Counted from the stretch's first letter, positions 1-7,291 are shown. The stretch: DNA of 10,509 nucleotides from an uncultured Ruminococcus sp. (GCA_937892835.1 CALBHM010000393.1:1-10509); one strand, 5' to 3'. Notes: generated from the letters alone by a model not told the origin. A program made the numbers and translations.

Positions 1-35
1 CTGTATCGTAGTTCGTAAAGCGAACGAAGATACAG
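1..35. repeat. Imperfect 35-bp inverted repeat (hairpin) at window edge
   Basis: Outer arms CTGTATC (1-7) and GATACAG (29-35) are perfectly complementary, as are inner arms GTTCG (11-15) and CGAAC (21-25) around a 5-nt loop TAAAG; a 3x3 internal loop separates them. It lies 48 bases beyond the stop of the minus-strand membrane-protein gene and could be the stem of its terminator, but the U-tract side for that strand falls outside the window. On the plus strand it is followed only by a weak T-rich stretch (CTCCTTTT). It could equally be a dispersed intergenic palindrome. Nothing else is seen in 36-82. Confidence 0.45.
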
Positions 36-82
36 CTCCTTTTGCGTTTTATTGTAACACCGCATAAATTTCGTCATACACC

Positions 83-1312
83 TTAATTTTTTGAAAAGCC
101 CTTGAGAAAATCGTCAACGTCGAAGTTTTCGCTTCCTTTTTCCGACGGTTTTGCCTTTGCCGGCTTCTTCGGCGGATTGTAGTGCGCCTTCGGCTTGCCG
201 AAATCCTTGAGATAGCTGTCAATTTCGGCCTCAGAAAGCTCACCGTTGTGAGATTTCTCGGCTTTAACGGAGGATTCCTTTATAATTTCTTTAAATTGAT
301 TCGGACTGATTTCCGTATGCTTATCAAATACCTCGGATTTTAATTCGTCGGATTCGTTTTTTTCTGTAATTATTTCTTTTTTATTTTCAATAATCGGCTC
401 TGCTTTTTTTGCAGATGTTTCTTTTTTCTCAGCCGCTTCTTTCTTCTCGGTTTCAATAATCTCAGTTTTGCTGCCGGAAGCTTTTTTGCAATAAATCGCA
501 ACAAGTGCAAAGGAAATCAGCTGAGCCGAAAGCATGTGAATCATAAACATCCATTTCGATTGGTGGGCGACAATGTGAAGACTGTTGGCAAGGAAAACAT
601 ATAAGAAATTATCAACAATCGAGATATATGTTGCTCCGCTGACCTTGGCAAGCATACCCCACTTGAGTCCCGTGATGAACTCATGAATGAGATAGAAAAC
701 AATTACAAAGGCCGCAATGCTTATAATCTCCTTGCTGTAGTAGTTCATGACAAAATTACGTATAAGCTTCGGAATTATAAACGTTGTGTAAAGAAGAGCC
801 TGGAAAGCATTGGCACTCTTAAAGACAGTCAGCTTTTCAAGCTTGTGAAGCAGAAAGCCTCGGAAAAACATCTCCTTAAAGCATGCGGCAAAAAGGGAGG
901 TTAAAATATAAACTGTAATACAAAACGCAGGGGTAAGATAGCCTTCGGTCTGAACATAGCTGAGACTCGGGGGAGCAAAAGTAACATGAATGTTATCGGG
1001 ATCGGTTGACTTGAAAATAAAAAACTCAACAGCGGACACAATGAGTATCGGAACGGCAGAAAAAACTGTTCCGAAAATCAAAGCAGATTTGATTTTTTCT
1101 TTTTTGCTGTTGATTCCAAAGCTTTTTAAATGCTCCTTTTTGAAAAGCACAGTCATAAAAAGCACTGTGAAGCAGAGAAAACGAGAATAAAAGTTATCGC
1201 CGAGAACCGTGAGATCGGATTTGAGAAAGAATACGTCCAAGCAGTAGATAACAAGCATTATCAGGTACATTGAAATCAGATCGGGTAACGCTTTACTTTT
1301 TGGATCACTCAT
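83..1312 (-). CDS. CPBP/Abi-like polytopic membrane protein, probably catalytically degenerate, with charged C-terminal tail
   Basis: 409 residues. Residues 1-275 form about eight hydrophobic segments; residues 276-409 are a Lys/Glu-rich, probably cytoplasmic tail. The core resembles CPBP (Rce1/Abi) intramembrane metalloproteases: an EExxxR-type motif appears as K146-E147-M-F-F-R151-G, preceded by a hydrophobic helix as in the family. The first catalytic Glu is Lys here. The following helix (about 169-180, FQALLYTTF) lacks the usual His, and the last-motif region (IVDNF, 232-236) also lacks it. I infer a pseudo-protease or a diverged membrane protein; the family call is moderate. The tail holds two copies of a short motif, I364-D-S-Y-L-K-D-F and V399-D-D-F-L-K-G-F, the second at the extreme C terminus. 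The start is supported by AAAGGAG seven bases upstream of the ATG. A putative promoter lies in the 53-bp gap to the methyltransferase gene. Confidence 0.7.
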   Translation of the reverse strand: MSDPKSKALPDLISMYLIMLVIYCLDVFFLKSDLTVLGDNFYSRFLCFTVLFMTVLFKKEHLKSFGINSKKEKIKSALIFGTVFSAVPILIVSAVEFFIFKSTDPDNIHVTFAPPSLSYVQTEGYLTPAFCITVYILTSLFAACFKEMFFRGFLLHKLEKLTVFKSANAFQALLYTTFIIPKLIRNFVMNYYSKEIISIAAFVIVFYLIHEFITGLKWGMLAKVSGATYISIVDNFLYVFLANSLHIVAHQSKWMFMIHMLSAQLISFALVAIYCKKASGSKTEIIETEKKEAAEKKETSAKKAEPIIENKKEIITEKNESDELKSEVFDKHTEISPNQFKEIIKESSVKAEKSHNGELSEAEIDSYLKDFGKPKAHYNPPKKPAKAKPSEKGSENFDVDDFLKGFSKN

Positions 1313-1344
1313 CGGCTCACTCCTTTTACAAATTTAGTTTACTA

Positions 1345-1373
1345 ATTATATCATATATTAAAAAACTAATCAA
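1345..1373 (-). promoter_or_regulatory. Putative sigma-A promoter of the CPBP-like gene
   Basis: On the minus strand, TTGATT (1368-1373) is followed by 17 bases and TATAAT (1345-1350), placed about 30 bases upstream of the CPBP-like start codon. The -35 overlaps the stop region of the upstream methyltransferase gene. No terminator separates the two genes, so the membrane-protein gene may have both its own promoter and read-through. Confidence 0.5.
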
Positions 1374-2430
1374 TACAGCAATAAAAATTTGATTCCCACG
1401 CCGGAACATACGGATGATGAGCGAAATAAATTTTATAATCGGGTGATATTTCATGAATTTTCAGCGGCAGAGTGAACATGTCGCTGTTGCGATGATAGGC
1501 GCAGACATAAAGCTTGGGATGGTGCTCTTGAATTGTTCCTTTTGCTCCGGCAAGGGCTTTTTCCTCACTGCCTTCAATGTCCATTTTCAGCAGAGTAATT
1601 CTTTTGCCTTGCAGAATATTGTCAACGCTGTCTGCCTGAACTTCGATTTTTCCCGACGACGAAAGCTTGGAATTTCTTCCCTTTTTCTTTTCAAAGAAAA
1701 GGATTTCTTTTTTATCCCATGCTGCAATATTAAATGTTTCGATTTTTTCAAGGTGAGATGTTTTATCAATTAATTTTTTGTAATTTTTTTCGTCGGCTTC
1801 AACGGCATAAATTTTTTGATATTTGTTATCGGTTTCGTTAAGAAATTCTCTTATTGTGTCGCCGTCATATGCACCGAGATCCATTAAAGTCTCATCATCG
1901 TTCGGGCGAAGATAATCGGCGTAAACTTCTTCTTTTTTTCGTTCGCATTTAAAAAGGTATTCCGTCTTTCCGCTGACTTTAAAATTGAGAATATCGACGT
2001 AGCTTTGCCTTGATTTTTCATCGCTTAAAAGTGAATATGCTTCATCAAATTCTTCTTCGTGCTCTTCAATATATTCTCTTGAAAAAATTCCATCGCCGAC
2101 AACGGGAACATCGGGAAAATAAAGGGTATGTTCCTGCGAAAGTTCTTTTACTCTTGCAAGCATTTTTTCGTCATGAACGGCGAACGCCATCACGATAACG
2201 AAATCGTCATATTTTTCCTGCACCTCGGAGTATTTAAGAACCCTTTTGCCGTGGAAGCTGTGACCTCTGACAAATTCATCGCTCGCAAAAATATCGGCAA
2301 AGTTAACGCCGATGCTTTGAAGCTTTTCGATAATCATGTCTGCTCCGTTTCCCATGCCGTAAATGACAATAGGAAGATCGGTTTCTTTCAATGAATCCCA
2401 GACGTTTTTTTCGTGAATTTTTTCAATCAT
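1366..2430 (-). CDS. FkbM-family SAM-dependent methyltransferase with N-terminal Rossmann-like domain
   Basis: 354 residues, soluble, no signal peptide. The C-terminal half is a class I methyltransferase of the FkbM type: motif I is L182-M-D-L-G-A-Y-D-G-D-T (SAM-binding glycine loop), the acidic residue closing beta-2 is E211 in the AVEAD segment, and the FkbM signature K-M-D-I-E-G-S-E-E lies at 282-290. The first ~115 residues have a separate Rossmann-like beginning (P20-IVIYGMGNGAD, 20-31), a layout known in glycan-modifying methyltransferases where an N-terminal nucleotide-sugar-like domain precedes FkbM. Family members O-methylate sugars, polyketides or peptides; the substrate here is unknown. 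The start ATG has only a weak ribosome binding site (GAAAG). The gene is divergent from a hydrolase/glycosyltransferase pair, which favours a glycan-related role by inference. Confidence 0.85.
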   Translation of the reverse strand: MIEKIHEKNVWDSLKETDLPIVIYGMGNGADMIIEKLQSIGVNFADIFASDEFVRGHSFHGKRVLKYSEVQEKYDDFVIVMAFAVHDEKMLARVKELSQEHTLYFPDVPVVGDGIFSREYIEEHEEEFDEAYSLLSDEKSRQSYVDILNFKVSGKTEYLFKCERKKEEVYADYLRPNDDETLMDLGAYDGDTIREFLNETDNKYQKIYAVEADEKNYKKLIDKTSHLEKIETFNIAAWDKKEILFFEKKKGRNSKLSSSGKIEVQADSVDNILQGKRITLLKMDIEGSEEKALAGAKGTIQEHHPKLYVCAYHRNSDMFTLPLKIHEISPDYKIYFAHHPYVPAWESNFYCCID

Positions 2431-2447
2431 TATTTCATCGCTTTCTA

Positions 2448-2477
2448 TTGCTTAATTGCCTCGTTTTATGATATACT
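2448..2477 (+). promoter_or_regulatory. Putative promoter for the hydrolase/glycosyltransferase pair
   Basis: Plus strand: TTGCTT (2448-2453), 18-bp spacer, TATACT (2472-2477), about 31 bases upstream of the ATG at 2509. It overlaps the divergent minus-strand promoter, so polymerase binding on the two should be mutually exclusive. Confidence 0.45.
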
Positions 2478-2496
2478 AAATTGAAAAAATAATCAA
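2468..2496 (-). promoter_or_regulatory. Putative promoter for the FkbM methyltransferase
   Basis: Minus strand: TTGATT (2491-2496), 17-bp spacer, TATCAT (2468-2473), about 38 bases upstream of the start codon. Its -10 shares bases 2472-2473 with the -10 of the divergent promoter on the plus strand. Confidence 0.45.
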
Positions 2497-2508
2497 GGCT
2501 GTGATGAA

Positions 2509-4698
2509 ATGAATTTTATTTTTGACGACATAAAAATTATTGCCGACGGCGAAAAAGAAAAATTTGCCGCCGAGCTTTTCAGTGAAGAAATTGAAATCAG
2601 AACAAATATAAAACCGCCCGTTCTCGACAAAAAAACAGGCGAATGTTTTGTCGAACTGAAAATTATTGATGAAAGCGAAAGCGAAGATTTTTCAATTCGG
2701 CACGACGAGAAAAAAATAACTGTCACGGCACATCGCTTGCGCAGCCTGATTTACGGCTATTCGGTTTTTCTCAGAAAGTGCAGGACGGTTGACGGCAAGC
2801 TTGTTCTGACGAAGGATATCAGCGGAGGTTATTCCCCATATATGCCGATAAGGGGTCATCAGCTCAGCTACACGGACATGAACAATACATACGAAACATG
2901 GGACGAAAAGCAATACGAAAGATATATCCGTGATCTGATGATGTTCGGAACAAATACAGTAGAGGCTTGCCTCGGCGACGATGAAAAGCATACGGATTTG
3001 ATGAAATACAGCTTTGAAGAAATCACAAAAATCAAGTCGAAAATCTGCGAAAAGCTTGATATAAATTTCTCGATTTTCTGTGCATATGCAAAGAGACTTT
3101 CCGACGAAGAAAGCAGCGATTATTTATGCGGCTGCTGTAACGGAATTCCGAAGTTTAATTTTTATTTTCCGCCGGGAGGAGACCCGGGCGATTTGCAGGC
3201 GGAGGAATTTTTTGCTCGCTGCAAAAAAGTGAAAAAGGATTTGCAAAAGGAATTCCCCGATGTTCAGCTTTGGCCGTCGGCTCAGGCTCCTCATCAGTAT
3301 GTCGATTGGGGTGAACGTTTCATAAATGAAATGGCAAGAATGCCCGAAGAAATTGATGGGCTTATTTACGGCCCGAACCATCCTTTCACTCTCGATGAAA
3401 TGCGCCGCTCTATTGACACAAAATATCAGATAAGATACTATCCGGATATCTGTCATAATTTACGCTGTGAAATTCCCGTTCACTTTGACCGTGACGACTG
3501 GCACTATGCATATGCGTCGACGCTCAGCCGTGAAGCAATCAATCCGAGACCGAGCGAGTACAGATTGATTCACCGCCTGACTAAGCAGTACGTTTGCGGC
3601 AGTGTCTCCTATTCCGAGGGTGTCAATGACGACGTTAATAAATTTGTTTTCAGTGCTCTTGATTTTGAACCCGATGCCGACCTTCGTGAGATTCTCAGAG
3701 ATTATGCCCGTGCGTTCTTCCCGAGTGTGGATTGCGAAAAAATTGTTGACATAATTTTCGGCATGGAACAGAGCTGGAATGGAGATCCGGCCGAAAATTC
3801 TTCGGTTGAAAATGTTTACAGAATGCTTATTGAAATGAAGTCCGATAAGCTGATGAAAAATTGGCGATATGTTCTTTTCCTTTTCAGAGCGAGCTGCGAT
3901 AAAATTATTCGTGACAGAAGAATTTTTGAACTCAACTTAATTGATGATGCAAAGGTTCAGATAAGAAAAGGAAATATTGAGCTTGCTGAGAAAATTCTTT
4001 CGACGGATTTTGATGAGGAATATAAAAACTTGCGAGCCGAATTGTTTAATCTTGCCGAGAAGCTTTTTAATCTCATCGGCATGCAGCTCGATGTTGAGCA
4101 TTTCGGCGGAATGAATGTTGAAAGAGGCTGTGTTCTTGATACGATCGACATGCCTGTGACCGACAGAAAATATCTTTTAAATCAAATTGCAAATCACCCG
4201 GACAAGGATTATCTTGTTGAAATCATTGACAGAAATAAGGTTGAAAAAGACGAGTATTATTTCTCGTTCGCCGAGCACGGCTTCGAGGTTTGCGGCAAGC
4301 AAAAGGGCGAATTCTATATGAATTTTCAGGGTGACGATAACGCTGACGCAAGGCTTCCGATGTGCATGACAAAGGTTTACGACCATTTCAATTTTGATTG
4401 TAAGGTTGCCGGACTTACGGGCGGAGATTATGAGCTGAGAGTGACGTATAAATCCCGTCCGAATGACAAAATCATTCATCATAAGGTTACGATAAACGGC
4501 AATGTTATTCATGACGGAGCACAGTTCGGAGGCAGACGTGATGAAGAATATGAAAAAATTTTTCTTGGCGACGGATACCGGAGTGTTGTTTACGATGTGC
4601 CGAAAAAATATTTGCAAAACGGCTGCGCCGAGCTTGAAATTACCGAGCCGCTCGACGGATTTATGATAAGCGAATTCCGCTTTACGAAAAAGAGGTGA
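2509..4698 (+). CDS. Large cytoplasmic glycoside-hydrolase-like protein, family not assigned
   Basis: 729 residues, no signal peptide or membrane segment, so cytoplasmic. Residues 1-105 look like the alpha/beta domain that precedes the barrel in GH20/GH67/GH84-type enzymes (the F61-SIRHDEKKITVTAHR segment, then L80-IYGYSVFL at the domain end). A (beta/alpha)8-like region begins near M112-PIRGHQLSY and continues with W131-DEKQYERYIRDLMMFGTN, a layout typical of such glycosidases. Further candidate active-site stretches are P222-GGDPGD, W255-PSAQ and S367-YSEGVNDDVNK, rich in acidic residues. A helical region (about 390-560) follows, and the last ~130 residues alternate short beta-like segments and may be a galactose-binding-like beta-sandwich. 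I cannot place it in a numbered GH family, and the catalytic residues are unproven. The ribosome binding site is weak (AAGG, 10 bases upstream). The glycosyltransferase start lies four bases after its stop. Confidence 0.65.
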   Translation: MNFIFDDIKIIADGEKEKFAAELFSEEIEIRTNIKPPVLDKKTGECFVELKIIDESESEDFSIRHDEKKITVTAHRLRSLIYGYSVFLRKCRTVDGKLVLTKDISGGYSPYMPIRGHQLSYTDMNNTYETWDEKQYERYIRDLMMFGTNTVEACLGDDEKHTDLMKYSFEEITKIKSKICEKLDINFSIFCAYAKRLSDEESSDYLCGCCNGIPKFNFYFPPGGDPGDLQAEEFFARCKKVKKDLQKEFPDVQLWPSAQAPHQYVDWGERFINEMARMPEEIDGLIYGPNHPFTLDEMRRSIDTKYQIRYYPDICHNLRCEIPVHFDRDDWHYAYASTLSREAINPRPSEYRLIHRLTKQYVCGSVSYSEGVNDDVNKFVFSALDFEPDADLREILRDYARAFFPSVDCEKIVDIIFGMEQSWNGDPAENSSVENVYRMLIEMKSDKLMKNWRYVLFLFRASCDKIIRDRRIFELNLIDDAKVQIRKGNIELAEKILSTDFDEEYKNLRAELFNLAEKLFNLIGMQLDVEHFGGMNVERGCVLDTIDMPVTDRKYLLNQIANHPDKDYLVEIIDRNKVEKDEYYFSFAEHGFEVCGKQKGEFYMNFQGDDNADARLPMCMTKVYDHFNFDCKVAGLTGGDYELRVTYKSRPNDKIIHHKVTINGNVIHDGAQFGGRRDEEYEKIFLGDGYRSVVYDVPKKYLQNGCAELEITEPLDGFMISEFRFTKKR

Positions 4699-4702
4699 GC
4701 CG

Positions 4703-5704
4703 ATGCCGAAATACAGCGTGCTGTTGACGGTTTACAACAGCGAAAAATATCTTGACGAGTGTTTCAATTCAATTCTGTCTCAGACATTTGCTGATTTTGA
4801 GGTTGTTGTCGTCGACGATGAATCGACTGATTCAAGCGGAAAAATCTGCGATAAATATGCAAAAAAGGATAGCCGGGTTAAGGTGATTCATAAGGCGAAT
4901 GAGGGCGTAAATATTGCCCGCAAAACCGCTTTTGAAAATTCAATGGGTGAGTATATTTTAACCGTCGATTGTGACGATATAATCGACCTTGATTTGATTG
5001 AAACAGTCGATGGAATTATTAAGAAATATTCCTGCGATATGGTTCTGTTTGACCTGTCGATTTTTGACAACAAAACGGGCGAAGTTACGATAAAAAAGAT
5101 GACGGAAAAGAGCCAGCTTTACGACGAAAAAAATAAAAAAGAATTGTATCTTATTTTATTGAATCGCTGCATGAATTCGCTTTGCTCAAAGTGCTGCCGC
5201 AGAAATCTTTACGGCAAAGCATTTGACTATGAAAAATATCTGCCGATGTGCCACGGTGAGGATTGGTTCCAGTCTGCCGTGCAGGTTTACGGCATGAAAA
5301 AAGGCTACTATATTCAGCGGCCGATGTATCATTACCGAAACCTCGGCTCAAGCCTGTCGCACCGCTATGACCTCGAATCATTCAGGCTCAATTCGGATTC
5401 GATTTATGATGTGAAAAAGTTGATTGTCGAGGACGGATATTTTGATGCCGATGTTGAAGCGATGTGGAAAGCTTATGCAAGAAAGGTTGTCAACACGCTA
5501 CTGCTCGGGATTTCAAATTCAAGCGTGAGCATAAAAGAAAAAATCGGCACGGTCAAATCCGTGACCGATACCGATATTTTTAAAATTGCGATTGAAAGTG
5601 ACGCCGATTACGGCTCGTCAAAAATGACCGTTCTTAAATTCCGTTTGCTTAAGCACGGAATGTACAAATTGCTTTTTACTCTGATGAAAAGCAGAAAATC
5701 ATGA
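4703..5704 (+). CDS. Family 2 (GT-A) glycosyltransferase
   Basis: 333 residues, soluble. It opens with the GT2 signature V6-LLTVYNSEKYL, followed by V36-V-D-D-E-S-T-D (nucleotide binding). The DxD-type metal site is V88-D-C-D-D-I, and the acceptor/base region is H184-G-E-D-W-F-Q-S, followed by Y209-HYRNLGSSLSH, as in enzymes that add single sugars to surface polysaccharide or teichoic-acid-like acceptors. Length is normal for a stand-alone GT2 domain with a short helical C-terminal part. The start is four bases after the hydrolase stop, with an AGAGGTGAG ribosome binding site overlapping that stop, so the two are likely translated together. Donor and acceptor are unknown. Its stop lies in the TCATGA sequence shared with the convergent MATE gene. 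Confidence 0.88.
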   Translation: MPKYSVLLTVYNSEKYLDECFNSILSQTFADFEVVVVDDESTDSSGKICDKYAKKDSRVKVIHKANEGVNIARKTAFENSMGEYILTVDCDDIIDLDLIETVDGIIKKYSCDMVLFDLSIFDNKTGEVTIKKMTEKSQLYDEKNKKELYLILLNRCMNSLCSKCCRRNLYGKAFDYEKYLPMCHGEDWFQSAVQVYGMKKGYYIQRPMYHYRNLGSSLSHRYDLESFRLNSDSIYDVKKLIVEDGYFDADVEAMWKAYARKVVNTLLLGISNSSVSIKEKIGTVKSVTDTDIFKIAIESDADYGSSKMTVLKFRLLKHGMYKLLFTLMKSRKS

Positions 5705-7096
5705 TTTCCGTAAGCTCTTATCAACATGGATAAGAACTGCGAGCGAGGCGACAAAGGTGATGATATCGGCTATTGCCATGAACCAAAGCAGTCCGTCAAG
5801 CCCGAACCAAATCGGGAGTAGAAGTACAAGGCCGACGCCGCAAACAATTTCTCTGAGCATTGAAAGCAGGGTAGACGTTCCTGCCTTGCCGAGGGATTGA
5901 AGAAAAATCGTAACACCCTTGTTGATGCATGAAAGAATCGTTGCGCAAAGAATTATGCGAATGGCTTTGATTGCAAACTGTGTGTAGTAAACGCTCTCGT
6001 TGCCTGCGCCGAAGATGCCGATAAGCTGCGTCGGGAAAAGCTCAAAAATAATTGTTGCAACAAGTCCTGCGGCGGCCTCTGCGAGCATGAGCAAACGCAT
6101 TAGCTCACGCACCCTGTCCTTGCGGCCTGCGCCGAGGTTGAAGCCGACGATCGGGATGCAGCCGGCCGACATGCCGATTGCGATTGACATAATTATCTGG
6201 AAAAATTTAAGAACAATACCGATGACAGCTGTCGGTATTTGGGCGTACTCGTTTTGTCCGAAAATCAGATCGAGTGCGCCGTATTTTTTGCACATATTGA
6301 GCACCGCCGCCATTGAAAAGACGATAGAAATCTGAGCAAGAAAGCTTGATGCGCCGAGCGGAATTATTTTAAAGATAACAGATTTATCGGGAACAAAGCT
6401 TGCTTTGCAAAGCTTTACGCTTTTTAATTTAAAAAGATAAATTAGCGAGAGAACGGCAGAAAGAATCTGACCGATTACGGTTGCGACCGCAGCACCCATC
6501 ATGCCCCAATGAAATTTGAAAATGAATATCGGGTCGAGAATGCAGTTGCTTATTGCGCCGACGAGCAGCGTAATCATGGCAAAACGAGGGTTGCCGTCCG
6601 AACGGATTATCGGATTAAGTGCCTGACCGAACATGTAAAACGGAACGCCGAGCGAAATCCAAAAGAAATATTCTTTTGAGAGCCTGAATGTTTCATCATT
6701 AACCGTGCCGCCGAAAGCGGTTATAATTTGGTCGGCGAAAATCAAGTAAATTGCCATGAGAACAATACTTGAACCGACGGTCAGCAGAACCGAATTGCCT
6801 ATGCTTTTGTGCGCTTTTTCAAAGTCCTTTGCGCCGAGACGAATGCTGACGAATGCGCCGCAGCCGTCGCCGATCATTGTCGCTATTGCAAGGGCAATGA
6901 CCGTCAGCGGAAAGACAACGGAGTTTGCTGCATTGCCGTAAGATCCGAGATAATCGGCGTTTGCAATAAAAATCTGATCGACAATGTTGTAGAGCGCACC
7001 GACGAGCAGCGAGATTATGCACGGCAAGGAAAATTTACGCATGAGCTTGCCGATTCGCTCCGTTTCCAAAAATGAATTGACCTTTGTTTCTTCCAT
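5699..7096 (-). CDS. MATE-family multidrug/cation efflux pump, MepA-like
   Basis: 465 residues with about twelve membrane helices, the standard MATE size. The N terminus (F9-LETERIGKLMRKFSLP, then L31-V-G-A-L-Y-N-I-V-D-Q-I-F) and the I74-G-D-G-C-G-A-F-V-S-I-R-L-G stretch are typical of the MepA branch, which exports cationic drugs and other small cations using Na+ or H+ gradients. I chose the ATG at 7096 because AGGAGG (minus strand, 7104-7109) sits seven bases upstream; the in-frame upstream extension to 7126 overlaps that site and the terminator U-tract region and is not family-like. Expression is probably set by the structured leader and terminator upstream. It converges on the glycosyltransferase with a 6-bp overlap and no terminator between them. 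Confidence 0.93.
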   Translation of the reverse strand: MEETKVNSFLETERIGKLMRKFSLPCIISLLVGALYNIVDQIFIANADYLGSYGNAANSVVFPLTVIALAIATMIGDGCGAFVSIRLGAKDFEKAHKSIGNSVLLTVGSSIVLMAIYLIFADQIITAFGGTVNDETFRLSKEYFFWISLGVPFYMFGQALNPIIRSDGNPRFAMITLLVGAISNCILDPIFIFKFHWGMMGAAVATVIGQILSAVLSLIYLFKLKSVKLCKASFVPDKSVIFKIIPLGASSFLAQISIVFSMAAVLNMCKKYGALDLIFGQNEYAQIPTAVIGIVLKFFQIIMSIAIGMSAGCIPIVGFNLGAGRKDRVRELMRLLMLAEAAAGLVATIIFELFPTQLIGIFGAGNESVYYTQFAIKAIRIILCATILSCINKGVTIFLQSLGKAGTSTLLSMLREIVCGVGLVLLLPIWFGLDGLLWFMAIADIITFVASLAVLIHVDKSLRKS

Positions 7097-7103
7097 AATG
7101 AGT

Positions 7104-7109
7104 CCTCCT
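7104..7109 (-). promoter_or_regulatory. Strong ribosome binding site deciding the MATE start
   Basis: AGGAGG on the minus strand, seven bases before the ATG at 7096. The loop CUCC of an upstream leader hairpin (7212-7215) is complementary to part of it; a long-range contact is possible but unproven. Confidence 0.85.
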
Positions 7110-7128
7110 GTCGCTTTACAACACAAAC

Positions 7129-7153
7129 AAAAAGCACACGCCTAAGCGTGCGC
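7129..7153 (-). terminator. Intrinsic terminator inside the MATE leader (attenuator)
   Basis: In the minus-strand RNA, GCGCACGC (7153-7146) pairs with GCGUGUGC (7141-7134) through 8 bp (one G-U) around a UUAG loop, followed directly by UUUUU (7133-7129) and GUUUG. It lies between the promoter and the ribosome binding site of the MATE gene, so it would block expression unless an upstream structure prevents its formation. The sequence GGCGUGU of its 3' arm also occurs upstream at the 3' side of the leader RNA (7181-7175), providing a possible antiterminator partner for the 5' arm. Confidence 0.8.
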
Positions 7154-7170
7154 CGTAAAGCCGGAGTTAA

Positions 7171-7228
7171 ACGATACACGCCAAAGCTTGCACTTTGTGT
7201 CGTATCAGGACGGAGGTCCGTGTATCGT
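7171..7228 (-). ncRNA. Structured MATE leader RNA, candidate riboswitch (guanidine-IV/mepA type suggested by context)
   Basis: Minus-strand RNA: ACGAUACAC (7228-7220) pairs perfectly over 9 bp with GUGUAUCGU (7179-7171). Inside lie two smaller hairpins, GGAC-CUCC-GUCC (7219-7208, directly adjoining the long helix) and CAAAG-UGCAAG-CUUUG (7197-7182), giving a three-way junction. A second segment, GAUACGACAC (within 7207-7197), can compete for the same 3' strand, so two folds are possible. A terminator and then a MepA-like MATE gene follow. The guanidine-IV class (mepA motif) is known from this genomic context in Clostridia; I infer the class from context and have not aligned the sequence to its consensus. 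Confidence 0.55.
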
Positions 7229-7255
7229 GTCTTCAAGCTGATATTTAGTAATTGA

Positions 7256-7281
7256 CGATTGAATCGTGGTTAATTCAATCG
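7256..7281. promoter_or_regulatory. 9-bp palindrome at the MATE transcription start (operator or 5' hairpin)
   Basis: CGATTGAAT (7256-7264) and ATTCAATCG (7273-7281) are exact inverted copies separated by 8 bases, starting about 4 bases downstream of the expected transcript start. At the DNA level it suits a dimeric repressor blocking the promoter; at the RNA level it would form a stable 5'-terminal stem. The direct repeat GGTTAATT (7268-7275 and 7284-7291) overlaps it. Confidence 0.5.
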
Positions 7282-7291
7282 ACGGTTAATT

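Noticed and set aside
2504..2512. ATG-AAA-TGA mini-frame overlapping the hydrolase start
   Set aside because: A two-codon frame next to a weak ribosome binding site is easily chance; no support for function.
4177..4617. 146-codon minus-strand open frame inside the hydrolase-like gene
   Set aside because: It is wholly antisense to a well-supported gene, has no ribosome binding site and no recognisable domain.
7097..7126. In-frame N-terminal extension of the MATE protein to an upstream start at 7126
   Set aside because: It covers the AGGAGG site at 7104-7109 and begins at the edge of the attenuator U-tract; the added residues are not MATE-like. The ATG at 7096 is better.
7015..7236. Minus-strand open frame through the MATE leader as a possible leader peptide
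   Set aside because: It begins at TTG without a ribosome binding site, overlaps the MATE gene out of frame and its sequence is low-complexity Arg-rich, as expected from a shadow frame over structured RNA.
7268..7291. GGTTAATT direct repeat as the start of a CRISPR or iteron array
   Set aside because: Only two copies of an 8-mer 16 bases apart; no array. It is more likely part of the promoter-proximal regulatory site.
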